Shown here one piece after another: positions 49,078-60,155 of a stretch of 64,000 bases of DNA. The notes under the pieces are model-generated. The model was given only the letters and a program-made list of their open reading frames with translations. It ran no database searches and had not been told where the DNA came from. Origin of the DNA: Rhizobium sp. Q54 (GTDB lineage Bacteria > Pseudomonadota > Alphaproteobacteria > UBA2966 > CAIVPW01); contig CAMDPO010000001.1 of NCBI GenBank assembly GCA_945904955.1, forward strand, positions 92,293-156,292, in the 5' to 3' direction. Positions within the stretch are counted from its first letter, which is position 1, and every line of letters begins with the position of its first letter. Made by a program: the position numbers and the translations under genes.

Positions 49078-49090
49078 ACTGACGGCGATC

Positions 49091-49131
49091 GGCCGCGTCC
49101 GGAACCAACCGGGCGCGGCCACCGTCGTTTT
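49091..49131 (+). terminator. Rho-independent terminator of the tail-fibre-like gene
   Basis: GGCCGCGTCCGG pairs with CCGGGCGCGGCC (12 bp, one G-T wobble, 6-nt loop), an outer GACGG/CCGTC can extend the stem, and GTTTT follows. It begins 14 nt after the stop codon, so the gene is a self-contained transcription unit. Confidence 0.75.
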
Positions 49132-49145
49132 GGTAGGTTGGCCCC

Positions 49146-50420
49146 ATGCACGTCCTCGTCCTCGGCGCCGGAGTCGTCGGCATCACCACCGCGTACGCGC
49201 TGGCGGAAGCCGGTGCGCGCGTCACGGTCATCGACCGGCGCTCAGGTCCGGCGCAGGAGACGAGTGCCGCCAACGGCGGACATCTTTCGGCGAGCCAGGC
49301 GCGGCCGTGGGCCACCCCCGCGGTACCGCGCCAGCTCGTAAAGTGGCTCGGTCGCCCCGACGCGCCGTTGCGGCTGCCGTTGGCGCGCTGGGATCCGGAA
49401 CTGTGGCGATGGGGCATGCGCTATTTGCGCAACTGCACGCCGGCGCGATACCGCGCCAATGCCCAATCCTTGCTTAGTCTCGCGCAGCTCAGCAGCGACG
49501 CGCTGGAGGACATTGTCGCGTCATCCGGCGTCGAGTTCGATCACCACACCGGTGGGCTGCTCCATCTGAATCGATCCGCGAAGTCTCTCGATCGCGCCCA
49601 GCGCGACACCGAGCGTTTGCTTGTCGGTGCCGACCTGCTCACCGCCGAGGAATGCGCCCGCATCGAGCCGGCGCTGGCCAGCGCGGGCGCGCGCGGTCTC
49701 ATCGCCGGCGGGCTGCTGTATCGCGACGCCTCCACAGGCGATGCCGCCAAGTTCACCGCCGCGCTCGCGGCCGCCAGCGCGCACCGACAGGTCGCGTTCC
49801 GCTACGACACGGAGGTCGATCGCATCGAGGTCGCCAGCCGCACCGCCACGGGCGTACACACTGCGGCCGGACTGGAGGCGGCCGACGCGATCGTCGTCGC
49901 GCTCGGCATGGGCAGCCGCGCCCTGCTCGCGCCCCTCGGCATCGACCTGCCGCTCTATCCGGTGAAAGGCTACTCGATCACCCTGCCCGCCTCGCCTGCT
50001 GAGCCGCGCCTGCCACGCATCGGCATCATCGACGATGATCGCAAGGTCGTGTTCGCGCGCTTCGGCACGACGCTGCGCGGCGCGGGGACTGCCGAGTTCG
50101 CCGGCTTCGACACGCGCATCGACGATCGCCGCGTGCGCCCCATTCTCGCTGCGGCCCAGGAGCTGTTTCCGGGTCCGTTCGATGGAGCCACCGCGGCGGA
50201 TGCCAACGCGTGGACGGGCCTGCGTCCCATGACTCCCGACGGTCCGCCCATTCTTGGCGCGGCGCCAGGCGTCGCCGGCCTCTTCCTCAACACCGGGCAC
50301 GGCCCCCTCGGATGGACTCTGGCCGCAGGCTCCGCGCGCATTCTGGCCGATCTCGTCCACGAGCGGACGCCGCCGCTCGATCCCGCGCCCTATTCCGTCG
50401 CCCGTTTCCATGCACAATGA
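49146..50420 (+). CDS. FAD-dependent D-amino-acid dehydrogenase (DadA-like)
   Basis: A 424-residue flavoenzyme of the DAO family. It opens with the dinucleotide-binding fold VLVLGAGVVGITTAYALAEAG followed by a VIDRR acidic strand end, then ETSAANGGHLSASQARPW (the FAD-contacting segment seen in DadA), a substrate domain, and the C-terminal WTGLRPMTPDGPPILG and LFLNTGHGPLGWTLAAGSA flavin signature. It probably oxidises D-amino acids to 2-oxo acids and ammonia and feeds electrons to the respiratory chain. The neighbouring nitrogen genes fit but do not prove a role in nitrogen supply. Confidence 0.88.
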   Translation: MHVLVLGAGVVGITTAYALAEAGARVTVIDRRSGPAQETSAANGGHLSASQARPWATPAVPRQLVKWLGRPDAPLRLPLARWDPELWRWGMRYLRNCTPARYRANAQSLLSLAQLSSDALEDIVASSGVEFDHHTGGLLHLNRSAKSLDRAQRDTERLLVGADLLTAEECARIEPALASAGARGLIAGGLLYRDASTGDAAKFTAALAAASAHRQVAFRYDTEVDRIEVASRTATGVHTAAGLEAADAIVVALGMGSRALLAPLGIDLPLYPVKGYSITLPASPAEPRLPRIGIIDDDRKVVFARFGTTLRGAGTAEFAGFDTRIDDRRVRPILAAAQELFPGPFDGATAADANAWTGLRPMTPDGPPILGAAPGVAGLFLNTGHGPLGWTLAAGSARILADLVHERTPPLDPAPYSVARFHAQ

Positions 50421-50424
50421 CGGC

Positions 50425-50649
50425 ATGCGAGTCGCCGTTCCGGCCCTGCTGGCAGCAGTCGTGTTGTTCCTGAGTGCGTGCGATGCGCCGGGCCTCCGGT
50501 TGCGCGATCGCTACCAAGGTCAATCCCTGGTCGAGCCGAACCTCGCCCTGGCGCCGGTCGAATACGACGGCCTCGGCAACCCGATCGTGCGGCCCCGCCT
50601 GCCGTCGCTCGAATGGCCGACCTATCGCCCGCCGCTACCGCCCAACTAG
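50425..50649 (+). CDS. Small predicted lipoprotein
   Basis: A 74-residue protein with a lipoprotein signal peptide: a short positive start, hydrophobic core and lipobox LSAC at about residues 16-19. The mature part is Pro-rich and has no recognised domain. It starts 4 nt after the dadA-like stop, so translational coupling is likely; an ATG five codons upstream (50410) is possible. Its end converges on and overlaps the acyl-AMP ligase end by 15 nt. Function unknown. Confidence 0.65.
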   Translation: MRVAVPALLAAVVLFLSACDAPGLRLRDRYQGQSLVEPNLALAPVEYDGLGNPIVRPRLPSLEWPTYRPPLPPN

Positions 50650-52467
50650 CCGTCGCAACCGCGCCGTCGCATCGGCGCCGACGAAACTCAGCCATAGGCG
50701 CAGCATCTGCACCCAGGGCGCCGGACGTCCCTGCCGGTGCTCCCCGCGCTCGTACACCGCGCGCGTATCGGCGCGGCGGATCTTGCCGCTCGACGTCTTC
50801 AGCACGACGTGTGGCGGGGTCAGAACGATTTCGTCGGGCGCCTCGCCGGTTGCCTGCTGCACGGCGCGGCGTACTTCATCCGCGAGGCGCGAGAGCGTTG
50901 CCGCATCCGTGACGCGGGTCTCCGCCAGCACGATCAACCGCTCGGTGCCCGACAGGCCCTGCAAGCCGAATGCCGCCACGCACCCCTTGCGCACGCCGCG
51001 CACCTCGGCCGCGGCGGCCTCGATCTCGGGCGCGTGCAGGTTGCGGCCGGCGCGGACGATGATGTCCTTGTCGCGGCCCGCAATGAAGATCTCCGCATCG
51101 GCGAGGTAGCCGCGGTCGCCTGTGCGCAACCAGGTGCCGTCGAACAAGGCGGCCGTCGCCGCCGGGTTGCGGTAGTAGCCCTGGGTTGCCGAGGGCCCGC
51201 GGAACTGGATGGAGCCGGCCTGGCGCTCCGGCACCGGCTTGCCGGCGGCATCGACCACGCGCAGCTCGTGCGCCGGCAAGGCGATGCCGCACGCGACGAA
51301 CTCCAGCGCGGTAGTGTCATCGGCCGGAGCCGGTTCTGCTACTCCCGTCTCGGTGAACCGGACGCGGCGAATACGATCGATGCGTGGCACACGCGCGACG
51401 GCGGGGAATGCAAGACCAACGGAGTTCTCGGCGAGGCCGTACACCGGCCGCTGGGCGGTTGGGGCGAGTCCGTAGCGGCCGAAGCGCTCCTGGAAACCGC
51501 GCAGGGTGCTCGGCAGCACCGCCTCCGCGCCGTTGGCGAGCACACGCACGGAAGAAAGGTCGAGGCCTTCGAGATCGGCGTCCTTGATGCGCGTCCGGCA
51601 CAGCTCATAGGCGAAGTTGGGCGCCGCCGAGATCGTGCCGCGATGTTCGTGCAACGCCCACAGCCAGCGTTCGGGTCGCGTCAGGAAGCGCAGCGGCGAC
51701 AGCTTGACCAGCTTGACGCCGTGATAGAGCGAGCCGAGCCACGCGCCGATCAGTCCCATGTCGTGATAGAGCGGCAACCAGCTGACGAACGTGTCCGTCT
51801 CTCCGGACAATCCGCACGGCAGCGCGAGCGCGCGCACATTGGCGAGGAGGTTGGCGTGAGTCAGCATCACGCCCTTCGGGTTGCCCGTGCTGCCCGACGT
51901 GTACTGCAAGAACGCGAGGCTCGCGCCGTTCACCGCAACCGGCGTGAAGCGGGCACCGTCACGCAGCGCCGCGACGGACAGCACGTCGCGCAGCGCGCGT
52001 GCCTTGGCGCGCAGGAAGCGCGCCGGGCCCTGCGCCTCCGGCACCGTGACGAGCAGCACCGCCTCGGCGTTGTCGAGGATCACGGCCTGGCGCCGCAGGA
52101 ACTGCTCGAGTTGCTGGCGGCGCACCGGCGGATAGATCGGCACCGGCACGCAGCCGGCCAAAAGGATGCCGAAAAACGCAAAGAAGAAGTCGAGCGAAGT
52201 CGGCAGCATGATCACCACCTTCTGTCCGGGCTGCGCGCCGCGCGCTTGCAACCCGGCTGCGACCTCCTCCGCCGCGCGCAGAAGGCCGGCATAGGTCAGC
52301 GGTTGGACGTCGTCGTCGCCGGCGAGAAGGCGCAGATGCTCCCGCTCGCCGTGGGCCTCGGCATGCCAGCGCAGAACATCGACGAGCGTCTCGGCCGACG
52401 GCGGCACCAGGCCACCGTTCGGCGTGGGCACGCGCGAGCCGGGCGCGCCGCCCGGCCGGCTACTCAT
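50635..52467 (-). CDS. Fatty-acyl-AMP ligase (FAAL)-like protein
   Basis: Member of the adenylate-forming family, 610 residues. Visible motifs are LQYTSGSTGNPKGVM (P-loop A3), VSWLPLYHDMGLIGAWL, YGLAEN (A5), RTGDRGYL (A7), the hinge AGRDKDIIVRAGRN and the C-terminal lysine region KTSSGKIRRADTR (A10). The stretch between YGLAE and the next conserved block is longer than in acyl-CoA ligases, which suggests FAAL activity: loading fatty acids as acyl-AMP onto an acyl carrier protein. No carrier protein gene is nearby. The ATG at 52467 is used; the upstream frame has no homology. A second, decayed relative follows upstream. Confidence 0.86.
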   Translation of the reverse strand: MSSRPGGAPGSRVPTPNGGLVPPSAETLVDVLRWHAEAHGEREHLRLLAGDDDVQPLTYAGLLRAAEEVAAGLQARGAQPGQKVVIMLPTSLDFFFAFFGILLAGCVPVPIYPPVRRQQLEQFLRRQAVILDNAEAVLLVTVPEAQGPARFLRAKARALRDVLSVAALRDGARFTPVAVNGASLAFLQYTSGSTGNPKGVMLTHANLLANVRALALPCGLSGETDTFVSWLPLYHDMGLIGAWLGSLYHGVKLVKLSPLRFLTRPERWLWALHEHRGTISAAPNFAYELCRTRIKDADLEGLDLSSVRVLANGAEAVLPSTLRGFQERFGRYGLAPTAQRPVYGLAENSVGLAFPAVARVPRIDRIRRVRFTETGVAEPAPADDTTALEFVACGIALPAHELRVVDAAGKPVPERQAGSIQFRGPSATQGYYRNPAATAALFDGTWLRTGDRGYLADAEIFIAGRDKDIIVRAGRNLHAPEIEAAAAEVRGVRKGCVAAFGLQGLSGTERLIVLAETRVTDAATLSRLADEVRRAVQQATGEAPDEIVLTPPHVVLKTSSGKIRRADTRAVYERGEHRQGRPAPWVQMLRLWLSFVGADATARLRRLVGR

Positions 52468-52492
52468 GGACAATGCAGGGGGAGCCGGCGAG

Positions 52493-54541
<2,049 letters not shown>

Positions 54542-54554
54542 AGCCGCGCAAAAC

Positions 54555-54633
54555 TGGGGCGAGTGACGGGATTCGAACCCGCGACACCCGGATCCACAAT
54601 CCGGTGCTCTAGACCAGCTGAGCTACACTCGCC
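54555..54633 (-). tRNA. tRNA-His (GUG)
   Basis: A cloverleaf with the extra 5' G of tRNA-His (G-1 opposite C73) and encoded CCA. The acceptor stem is GCGAGTG with CACTCGC, the anticodon loop is TTGTGGA (anticodon GTG), and the T arm is CGCGGGTTCGAATCCCG. Its 3' end faces the truncated ligase gene only about 14 nt away. Confidence 0.95.
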
Positions 54634-54671
54634 GTAAGGTCGGGGTCATGTATCCCCCGCCCGTGGGGCGG

Positions 54672-54929
54672 TCAAGGCCGAGCGCTTGCGGGCGCCTGCC
54701 GCCGCCGCCACGATTGGGCGGTGATGATGAACCAGATCACCGAAGTGCTGCCCGTGGCGACCGCCGCCCAGATTAGAGGAATGGTGGCGAAGGTCGCGGC
54801 CACGACGCCGGCCAGGACCGCGGTGACGAGCGCCGTGCTGACCTCCGGCTTCTCCTTGCCGAACACCGTCGGCAGGAGGGCCAAGGCGAAGCCCCATTGG
54901 CAGATCGCAATCACCCAGTCTTGCCACAT
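54672..54929 (-). CDS. Small integral membrane protein of unknown function
   Basis: An 85-residue protein with three predicted membrane helices (about residues 4-20, 33-52 and 56-72) and a basic C-terminal tail. The start WVIAICQWGFALALLPTVFG followed by a short polar KEKPEVST turn is a recurrent form among small bacterial membrane proteins without a known role. It lies 12 nt downstream of the methyltransferase-like gene on the same strand. Confidence 0.65.
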   Translation of the reverse strand: MWQDWVIAICQWGFALALLPTVFGKEKPEVSTALVTAVLAGVVAATFATIPLIWAAVATGSTSVIWFIITAQSWRRRQAPASARP

Positions 54930-54941
54930 CCCTCAATCTTC

Positions 54942-55433
54942 CTAAAACCACCGCCGCACGCGCGCCGCGTACGCCGAGTACTCCCCCGGAAAACGCGCGG
55001 CAAGATACGCTTCTTCGCGCGCAACGATGGTGCGCTGTAGCACCGCCCACGCGAGCAACGCGCTGGCCGCCACCCACATTGAGTTGGACCACAACCCGGC
55101 GCCCAGCAGCACCGTCAGCATGCCGAGGTAGATGGGATTGCGACTCAGGCGGTAGATGCCGCCGTCAGCCAGTGCGTGGACGCTCCGGCGCGGGTCGGGG
55201 CTCGTGCCCACGCGGTGCAACGCGACGACGGCGAGTCCGATCAGCGCGAGGCCAGCTGCGATCAGCGCCGCGCCGAGCCAAGTCGCGGCCACGCCGACCG
55301 CGAACGAGGTCGGGCGGAAATACTCCACGGCCGCCGCCGCAGCGCCGATCAGCGCGACCGTGACCGGGGGCGGCAGGCGCATACCCACCGCCTCGCCTGG
55401 CCGATCGCCTGGGTGGGACTCGCGCTGGCTCAT
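54942..55433 (-). CDS. Isoprenylcysteine methyltransferase-like (ICMT/PEMT) membrane protein
   Basis: A 163-residue membrane protein with four predicted helices. The C-terminal half carries the ICMT/PEMT-type SAM-binding features YRLSRNPIYLGM and REEAYLAARFPGEYSAYAARVRRWF. Bacterial members methylate lipids or small hydrophobic substrates, and the true substrate here is unknown. The ATG at 55433 is chosen (GCGAGG lies upstream); 55382 is a possible shorter start. It is divergent from glnB. Confidence 0.82.
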   Translation of the reverse strand: MSQRESHPGDRPGEAVGMRLPPPVTVALIGAAAAAVEYFRPTSFAVGVAATWLGAALIAAGLALIGLAVVALHRVGTSPDPRRSVHALADGGIYRLSRNPIYLGMLTVLLGAGLWSNSMWVAASALLAWAVLQRTIVAREEAYLAARFPGEYSAYAARVRRWF

Positions 55434-55448
55434 TCGTAGCCTCGCTAG

Positions 55449-56057
<609 letters not shown>

Positions 56058-56124
56058 CGGGCGGGTCTTCGCGGCGCTGGCCAAGATTTCGAGGCGAAAT
56101 TCTGAGGAGGAGAGAGCTAAGTCC

Positions 56125-57537
56125 ATGGCTACCGGGAAAGACGTTCTGAAGACGATCGCGGACAACAAGGTCGAGTACGTCGACCTCCGCTTCACCGACA
56201 CCAAGGGCAAGGAACAGCATGTCTCGGTGCCGTCCTTCGCGTTCGACGACAGCAAGTTCACGTCTGGCCACGCCTTCGACGGCTCGTCGGTTGCCGGCTG
56301 GAAGGGCATCGAGGCCTCCGACATGCTGCTCATGCCGGACCCGAGCACCGCGGTCATGGACCCGTTCCGCGCCGTCCCGACCCTGAACATCACATGCGAC
56401 GTGCTGGAGCCGTCTACCGGCCAAGCCTATGAGCGCGATCCGCGCTCGCTCGCCAAGCGCTGCGAGGCCTACGTGAAGTCGTCCGGTCTTGGCGACGCCA
56501 TCTACTTTGGCCCCGAGCCCGAGTTCTTCATTTTCGATAGCGTCACCTGGTCTGTCGACATGTCCGGCTCCTCGGTGAAGATCAACTCCGAGGAAGCGGC
56601 GTGGTCGACCAACCTCGACTACCCGAAGGGCAACCTCGCCCACCGTCCCGCGGTGAAGGGCGGCTATTTCCCGGTGCCGCCGGTCGACAGCCTGCAGGAC
56701 ATCCGCTCCGAGATGTGCACGGTCCTCACCCAGATGGGCGTGCCGGTCGAGGTGCATCACCACGAGGTGGCGGGCGCCGGCCAGTGCGAGATCGGCACCA
56801 AGTTCGGCCCGCTCACCCAGCGCGCCGACTGGACCCAGATCCTCAAGTACGTCGTCACCAGCGTGGCCGCGAAGCACGGCAAGACGGCGACCTTCATGCC
56901 GAAGCCGATCGTCGGTGACAACGGCTCGGGCATGCATTGCCACCAGTCGATCTGGAAGGGCGGCAAGAACCTGTTCGCCGGCGAAGGCTACGCCGGCATG
57001 TCGGAGTTCGCGCTGTTCTACATCGGCGGCATCATCAAGCACGCCAAGGCGCTCAACGCGATCACCAACCCGGGCACCAACAGCTACAAGCGCCTGGTGC
57101 CGGGCTTCGAAGCGCCGGTCAAGCTTGCCTACTCGGCGCGCAACCGCTCCGCTTCGATCCGCATTCCGTACGTCGATAACCCGAAGGGCCGCCGCATCGA
57201 GGTCCGTTTCCCCGACCCGACCGCCAACGTCTATCTCGCGTTCGCGGCGATGGCGATGGCCGGCATCGACGGCGTCCTGAACAAGATCCATCCGGGCGCC
57301 CCGGCCGACAAGAACCTGTACGACCTGCCGCCCGAGGAAGACGCGAAGATTCCGACCGTCTGCTCGTCGCTCGACCAGGCACTGTCCGAGTTGGACAAGG
57401 ACCGTGGCTTCTTGACGAAGGGCGGCGTGTTCTCAAACGACCTCATCGACGCCTATATCGAACTCAAGGAGCAGGAGGTCACGCGCTTCCGCATGACCAC
57501 GCACCCGGTCGAGTTCGACATGTACTACTCGATGTAG
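56125..57537 (+). CDS. glnA: Glutamine synthetase type I
   Basis: Makes glutamine from glutamate, ammonia and ATP; forms dodecamers in the cytoplasm. The N-terminal beta-grasp part with [17 protein letters not shown], the ATP-binding [16 protein letters not shown] block and the NLYDLPPE segment with the adenylylation tyrosine (near Tyr397 of the E. coli enzyme) are intact, so activity is likely switched by GlnE. 470 residues. A strong GAGGAGGAG ribosome-binding region precedes the ATG, and a terminator follows. Confidence 0.98.
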   Translation: MATGKDVLKTIADNKVEYVDLRFTDTKGKEQHVSVPSFAFDDSKFTSGHAFDGSSVAGWKGIEASDMLLMPDPSTAVMDPFRAVPTLNITCDVLEPSTGQAYERDPRSLAKRCEAYVKSSGLGDAIYFGPEPEFFIFDSVTWSVDMSGSSVKINSEEAAWSTNLDYPKGNLAHRPAVKGGYFPVPPVDSLQDIRSEMCTVLTQMGVPVEVHHHEVAGAGQCEIGTKFGPLTQRADWTQILKYVVTSVAAKHGKTATFMPKPIVGDNGSGMHCHQSIWKGGKNLFAGEGYAGMSEFALFYIGGIIKHAKALNAITNPGTNSYKRLVPGFEAPVKLAYSARNRSASIRIPYVDNPKGRRIEVRFPDPTANVYLAFAAMAMAGIDGVLNKIHPGAPADKNLYDLPPEEDAKIPTVCSSLDQALSELDKDRGFLTKGGVFSNDLIDAYIELKEQEVTRFRMTTHPVEFDMYYSM

Positions 57538-57560
57538 TTCGCGACACTTCTGCGAACCGA

Positions 57561-57587
57561 AACGGGGGCCTCACGGCCCCCGTTTTT
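57561..57587 (+). terminator. Rho-independent terminator of glnA
   Basis: AACGGGGGCC / GGCCCCCGTT with a 4-nt loop, followed by TTTTTGTT. Because the stem ends in AA/TT on both sides, it may also stop transcription arriving from the RDD genes on the other strand. Confidence 0.88.
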
Positions 57588-57588
57588 G

Positions 57589-58074
57589 TTAGTGGGTGTC
57601 CGGCGGCGCTGGGCGCGAAGGCGCGCCGACGACTGGTCTCAGCTCTTTGAGTACAACCGTCGAAGCGATCAGGTCGTGCATACCCTGGCGCCGCTGGGTG
57701 AATGCGATCATCAGGTAGCCGACGAACAGCACCAAGGCCGACAGGATCTTCGAGAAGTAGCGCGCTGTGGCGCGCAGGAAGGTCAGCCGTCTCCCCTCCA
57801 TATCGACAACGATCAGTCCGCACGCGCGCTTGCCCAGGGTGCCGCGCATCGACGAAGACTCCAGGCCGGCGAAGTAGAGCCATTGCGGCGCCAGCCCCAC
57901 CAGTCCCTGGCCGCGGTAGTCCATGAACAACGGATTGAGCCCGTTGCCGATGACGATGCCCAGGATCGAACCGCAGATCGCCAGGACGATCGCGTCGATC
58001 ACAAACGCCAAGAACCGCCACCCGGGGCCGGCGTACTCCAGATCGGGCAGATTTGCGCCTGCGTCGATGTTCAT
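57589..58074 (-). CDS. RDD family membrane protein
   Basis: A 161-residue membrane protein with three or four helices. The RDD features are RFLAFVIDAIVL in helix 1 and the GKRACGLIVV ... LTFLRATARYFSKILS segment leading into the last helix, followed by RRQGMHDLIASTVVL. RDD proteins act in membrane transport or assembly in a few cases, but the function here is unknown. It follows a second RDD gene by 10 nt, and the pair was probably made by duplication. Confidence 0.85.
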   Translation of the reverse strand: MNIDAGANLPDLEYAGPGWRFLAFVIDAIVLAICGSILGIVIGNGLNPLFMDYRGQGLVGLAPQWLYFAGLESSSMRGTLGKRACGLIVVDMEGRRLTFLRATARYFSKILSALVLFVGYLMIAFTQRRQGMHDLIASTVVLKELRPVVGAPSRPAPPDTH

Positions 58075-58084
58075 GCCTTCCCTC

Positions 58085-58561
58085 CTACGGTCGCGAGGGC
58101 GACGGTGTGCCGAGCTTGGTCGCCTGCGTCACCCGCCCGCGCAGGACAAGCGTCCGCGCTAGGATGTCATGCAGGCCTTGCTTGCGGCTGTGAGACGCGA
58201 TCATCGCAAAGCCCAAGAAGAGCAGAACCGCGGAGAGCCCTTTCCCCGCGTAGCGCGCGCACGCGCGCATCACGGAAATGCGGCGGCCGTCCAAGCCGGT
58301 GACGCGCATCCCGAGTAGCCACTTTCCCGGAGTCGCCTGCATCGCAGAGGACTCGAACACACTGAAATAGGCCGAGTCGAACAGGAGGCTCACGCCGGTG
58401 GCGACGACGCCGGCAAAGTCTGAGCCGCCAGGCTCCAGCGCCCTGCCGATGCCCATGCCAACCGGCAGCATCACCGTCACCTCGATGACTACATCCACCA
58501 AATAGGCGGCTATGCGCCAGGTCAATCCGCCGAGCCCAGCAACCGGCGGCAGGGTGCTCAT
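58085..58561 (-). CDS. RDD family membrane protein
   Basis: A 158-residue relative of the preceding RDD protein: WRIAAYLVDVVIEVTVML in helix 1, GKWLLGMRVTGLDGRRISVMRACARYAGKGLS before the last helix, and RKQGLHDILARTLVLRG at the end. The arrangement is the same but identity is moderate. Its ATG overlaps the end of the upstream hydrolase gene by 4 nt, so the three genes form one unit. Confidence 0.85.
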   Translation of the reverse strand: MSTLPPVAGLGGLTWRIAAYLVDVVIEVTVMLPVGMGIGRALEPGGSDFAGVVATGVSLLFDSAYFSVFESSAMQATPGKWLLGMRVTGLDGRRISVMRACARYAGKGLSAVLLFLGFAMIASHSRKQGLHDILARTLVLRGRVTQATKLGTPSPSRP

Positions 58562-60051
58562 GGATTGCGAAAGGAGATGCGCGGCAACGTCAGGCGATCG
58601 ACGGCGAGGTTCTCGCTCCGTAAGAAGGCAACAATCAGCTCACCGATGCGCGGCGACGACAAAAGGAGATCGTCATCATGGGCGGCGCCTTCGATCACGA
58701 GGTGCGTGGCGTTGAGGAATCCCGCCATCACCTCCTCGGCATTTTCGAGAGGCGTGCGCACATCGAGGGTCCCACTGATGAACAGCGTGAAGACATCCGA
58801 TTCGACCGGCTCGCGGAAATCCGGCCCGAGCACCGGCGCCGACCAGGCAGAGCACGCCGCGCGCAACGGCGCATTGGCGAAGTCCCGCAGGAGCGCCGTC
58901 TCGGCCTCACGCTCGATCTGATCGAGGCGGGCCGGCTCGACACCGGCCGTGCAGTCCATCGCGACGCTCATGAGCGAGGCCGAGTTGTTCTGGCGGCCGC
59001 TGAGCGCCAGCCGGGCCAGCTCGCGAAAGTCTCCCTGCTGCATCAACCCGACCCAACGCGGCAGCGAAGCTATGCGATCACGCTCCCCCATGAGCGAATA
59101 GAGCCAGCTCTCAACGTCGAGGCGGCCCAGAACGATCTCGACCGGCTCCGGCGTGTTCAACAATACGCTGACCGGACCCGCTTCGACCTCCGCGAGCAGC
59201 GCCGTGACGTCGCCGCGGAAGTCCGTCGTACCGCCGCCCGCGTTGATCGCCGCCGCGATGCGATCGAAGGCGACGTCGATGCGCGACGGCAGCTTGTAGA
59301 CCTGATGGGGTGCCTCGGTGCCGGCCAGCACCGCGCTCGCCACCCGGTCCGGGAACAGCCGCATGTATTCGAGAGCCAGCTGCGTGCCGTAGCTGATCGC
59401 GACGAGGTTCACGCGATCGACGCCGAGGGCGATGCGCAGGTCGTCGATGTCGAGCGCGCTCTCCCGGGTGTTGAACGCGCCAAAATCGGCCTCGCCGGCA
59501 AACTCGCGCATGCAATCGCGGATGTGTGCGGCAATGACGGGAGTACGCGCGGCGAGCGTTGCTTCCCGGTCCGCCGGGAACGAGTAGCGGCCTGAGCACT
59601 CCAGGGTCGGGGGTGAGAAACGCGTGCCGCGCTGGTCAAGGACGACGACGTCGCCGGCCTGACGCAGCCGCATGAGAAAATCGTAGAGGTCGCCCGCCGC
59701 CGAAAGAGTCGCGGCAGCACCGGGGCCGCCGGCCAGGTAGATCGTGGTGGTGCCGGGGTCGTTGGTCGATGCGGCGAAGCGCAGGAAGTGCAGATCGACT
59801 GTCGGGCCACTGCTGCGCTCGCGGTTCTGCGGCACCACGAGGCGGCCCTCTTCGGCGCGCGTCGTCGCCGGAAACAGGTAGTAGTCGCCGGTGGCGAAGA
59901 GCACGGGGGTCAGGCTGAGGTCGCCGGCCGTCACCGTCGGACCCAAATGACGCGCAATGGGGCTGGCGAGTTGGCGCTGCGCACCGACCCACCCTACGGC
60001 CGCGGCGATCGCCACCACGGCACCCGCTGTCACCCACACTCCGCTGCGCAC
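58558..60051 (-). CDS. Anchored or exported alpha/beta hydrolase (tripeptidyl-aminopeptidase-like)
   Basis: A 497-residue serine hydrolase of the S33/TAP-like group. An N-terminal hydrophobic segment (VTAGAVVAIAAAVGWVGA) is a signal peptide or anchor. The oxyanion motif is YLAGGPGAAA, VVVLDQRGTRFS follows, the nucleophile is in VAISYGTQLALEY, and the C-terminal TAP-like part holds ISGTLDVRTPLENAEEV with the acid and EGAAHDDD with the histidine. It probably cleaves peptides or esters in the periplasm. I use a GTG start at 60051 after GAGGGAGC; the longer frame upstream runs into the parE promoter. Confidence 0.83.
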   Translation of the reverse strand: MRSGVWVTAGAVVAIAAAVGWVGAQRQLASPIARHLGPTVTAGDLSLTPVLFATGDYYLFPATTRAEEGRLVVPQNRERSSGPTVDLHFLRFAASTNDPGTTTIYLAGGPGAAATLSAAGDLYDFLMRLRQAGDVVVLDQRGTRFSPPTLECSGRYSFPADREATLAARTPVIAAHIRDCMREFAGEADFGAFNTRESALDIDDLRIALGVDRVNLVAISYGTQLALEYMRLFPDRVASAVLAGTEAPHQVYKLPSRIDVAFDRIAAAINAGGGTTDFRGDVTALLAEVEAGPVSVLLNTPEPVEIVLGRLDVESWLYSLMGERDRIASLPRWVGLMQQGDFRELARLALSGRQNNSASLMSVAMDCTAGVEPARLDQIEREAETALLRDFANAPLRAACSAWSAPVLGPDFREPVESDVFTLFISGTLDVRTPLENAEEVMAGFLNATHLVIEGAAHDDDLLLSSPRIGELIVAFLRSENLAVDRLTLPRISFRNP

Positions 60052-60117
60052 GTTCGGCGGGCTCCCTCTACTCTCGGGCGATATGGTCGGCGGCGACGTT
60101 CCGACTACTATATATGG

Positions 60118-60146
60118 TTGGTAGCCTAGGTGACCCCCCCTATACT
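60118..60146 (+). promoter_or_regulatory. parE promoter, almost leaderless
   Basis: -35 box TTGGTA (60118-60123), 17-nt spacer, -10 box TATACT (60141-60146). The parE ATG lies only 9 nt after the -10, so the transcript would begin 2-4 nt before the start codon, and there is no Shine-Dalgarno sequence. Confidence 0.6.
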
Positions 60147-60155
60147 GCGCGCCCG

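Noticed and set aside
50635-52467. Long-chain acyl-CoA synthetase as the name of the intact ligase
   Set aside because: The extended segment after YGLAE and the close similarity to the fusion-type ligase fit the fatty-acyl-AMP ligase group better. Without an alignment the activity remains a prediction.
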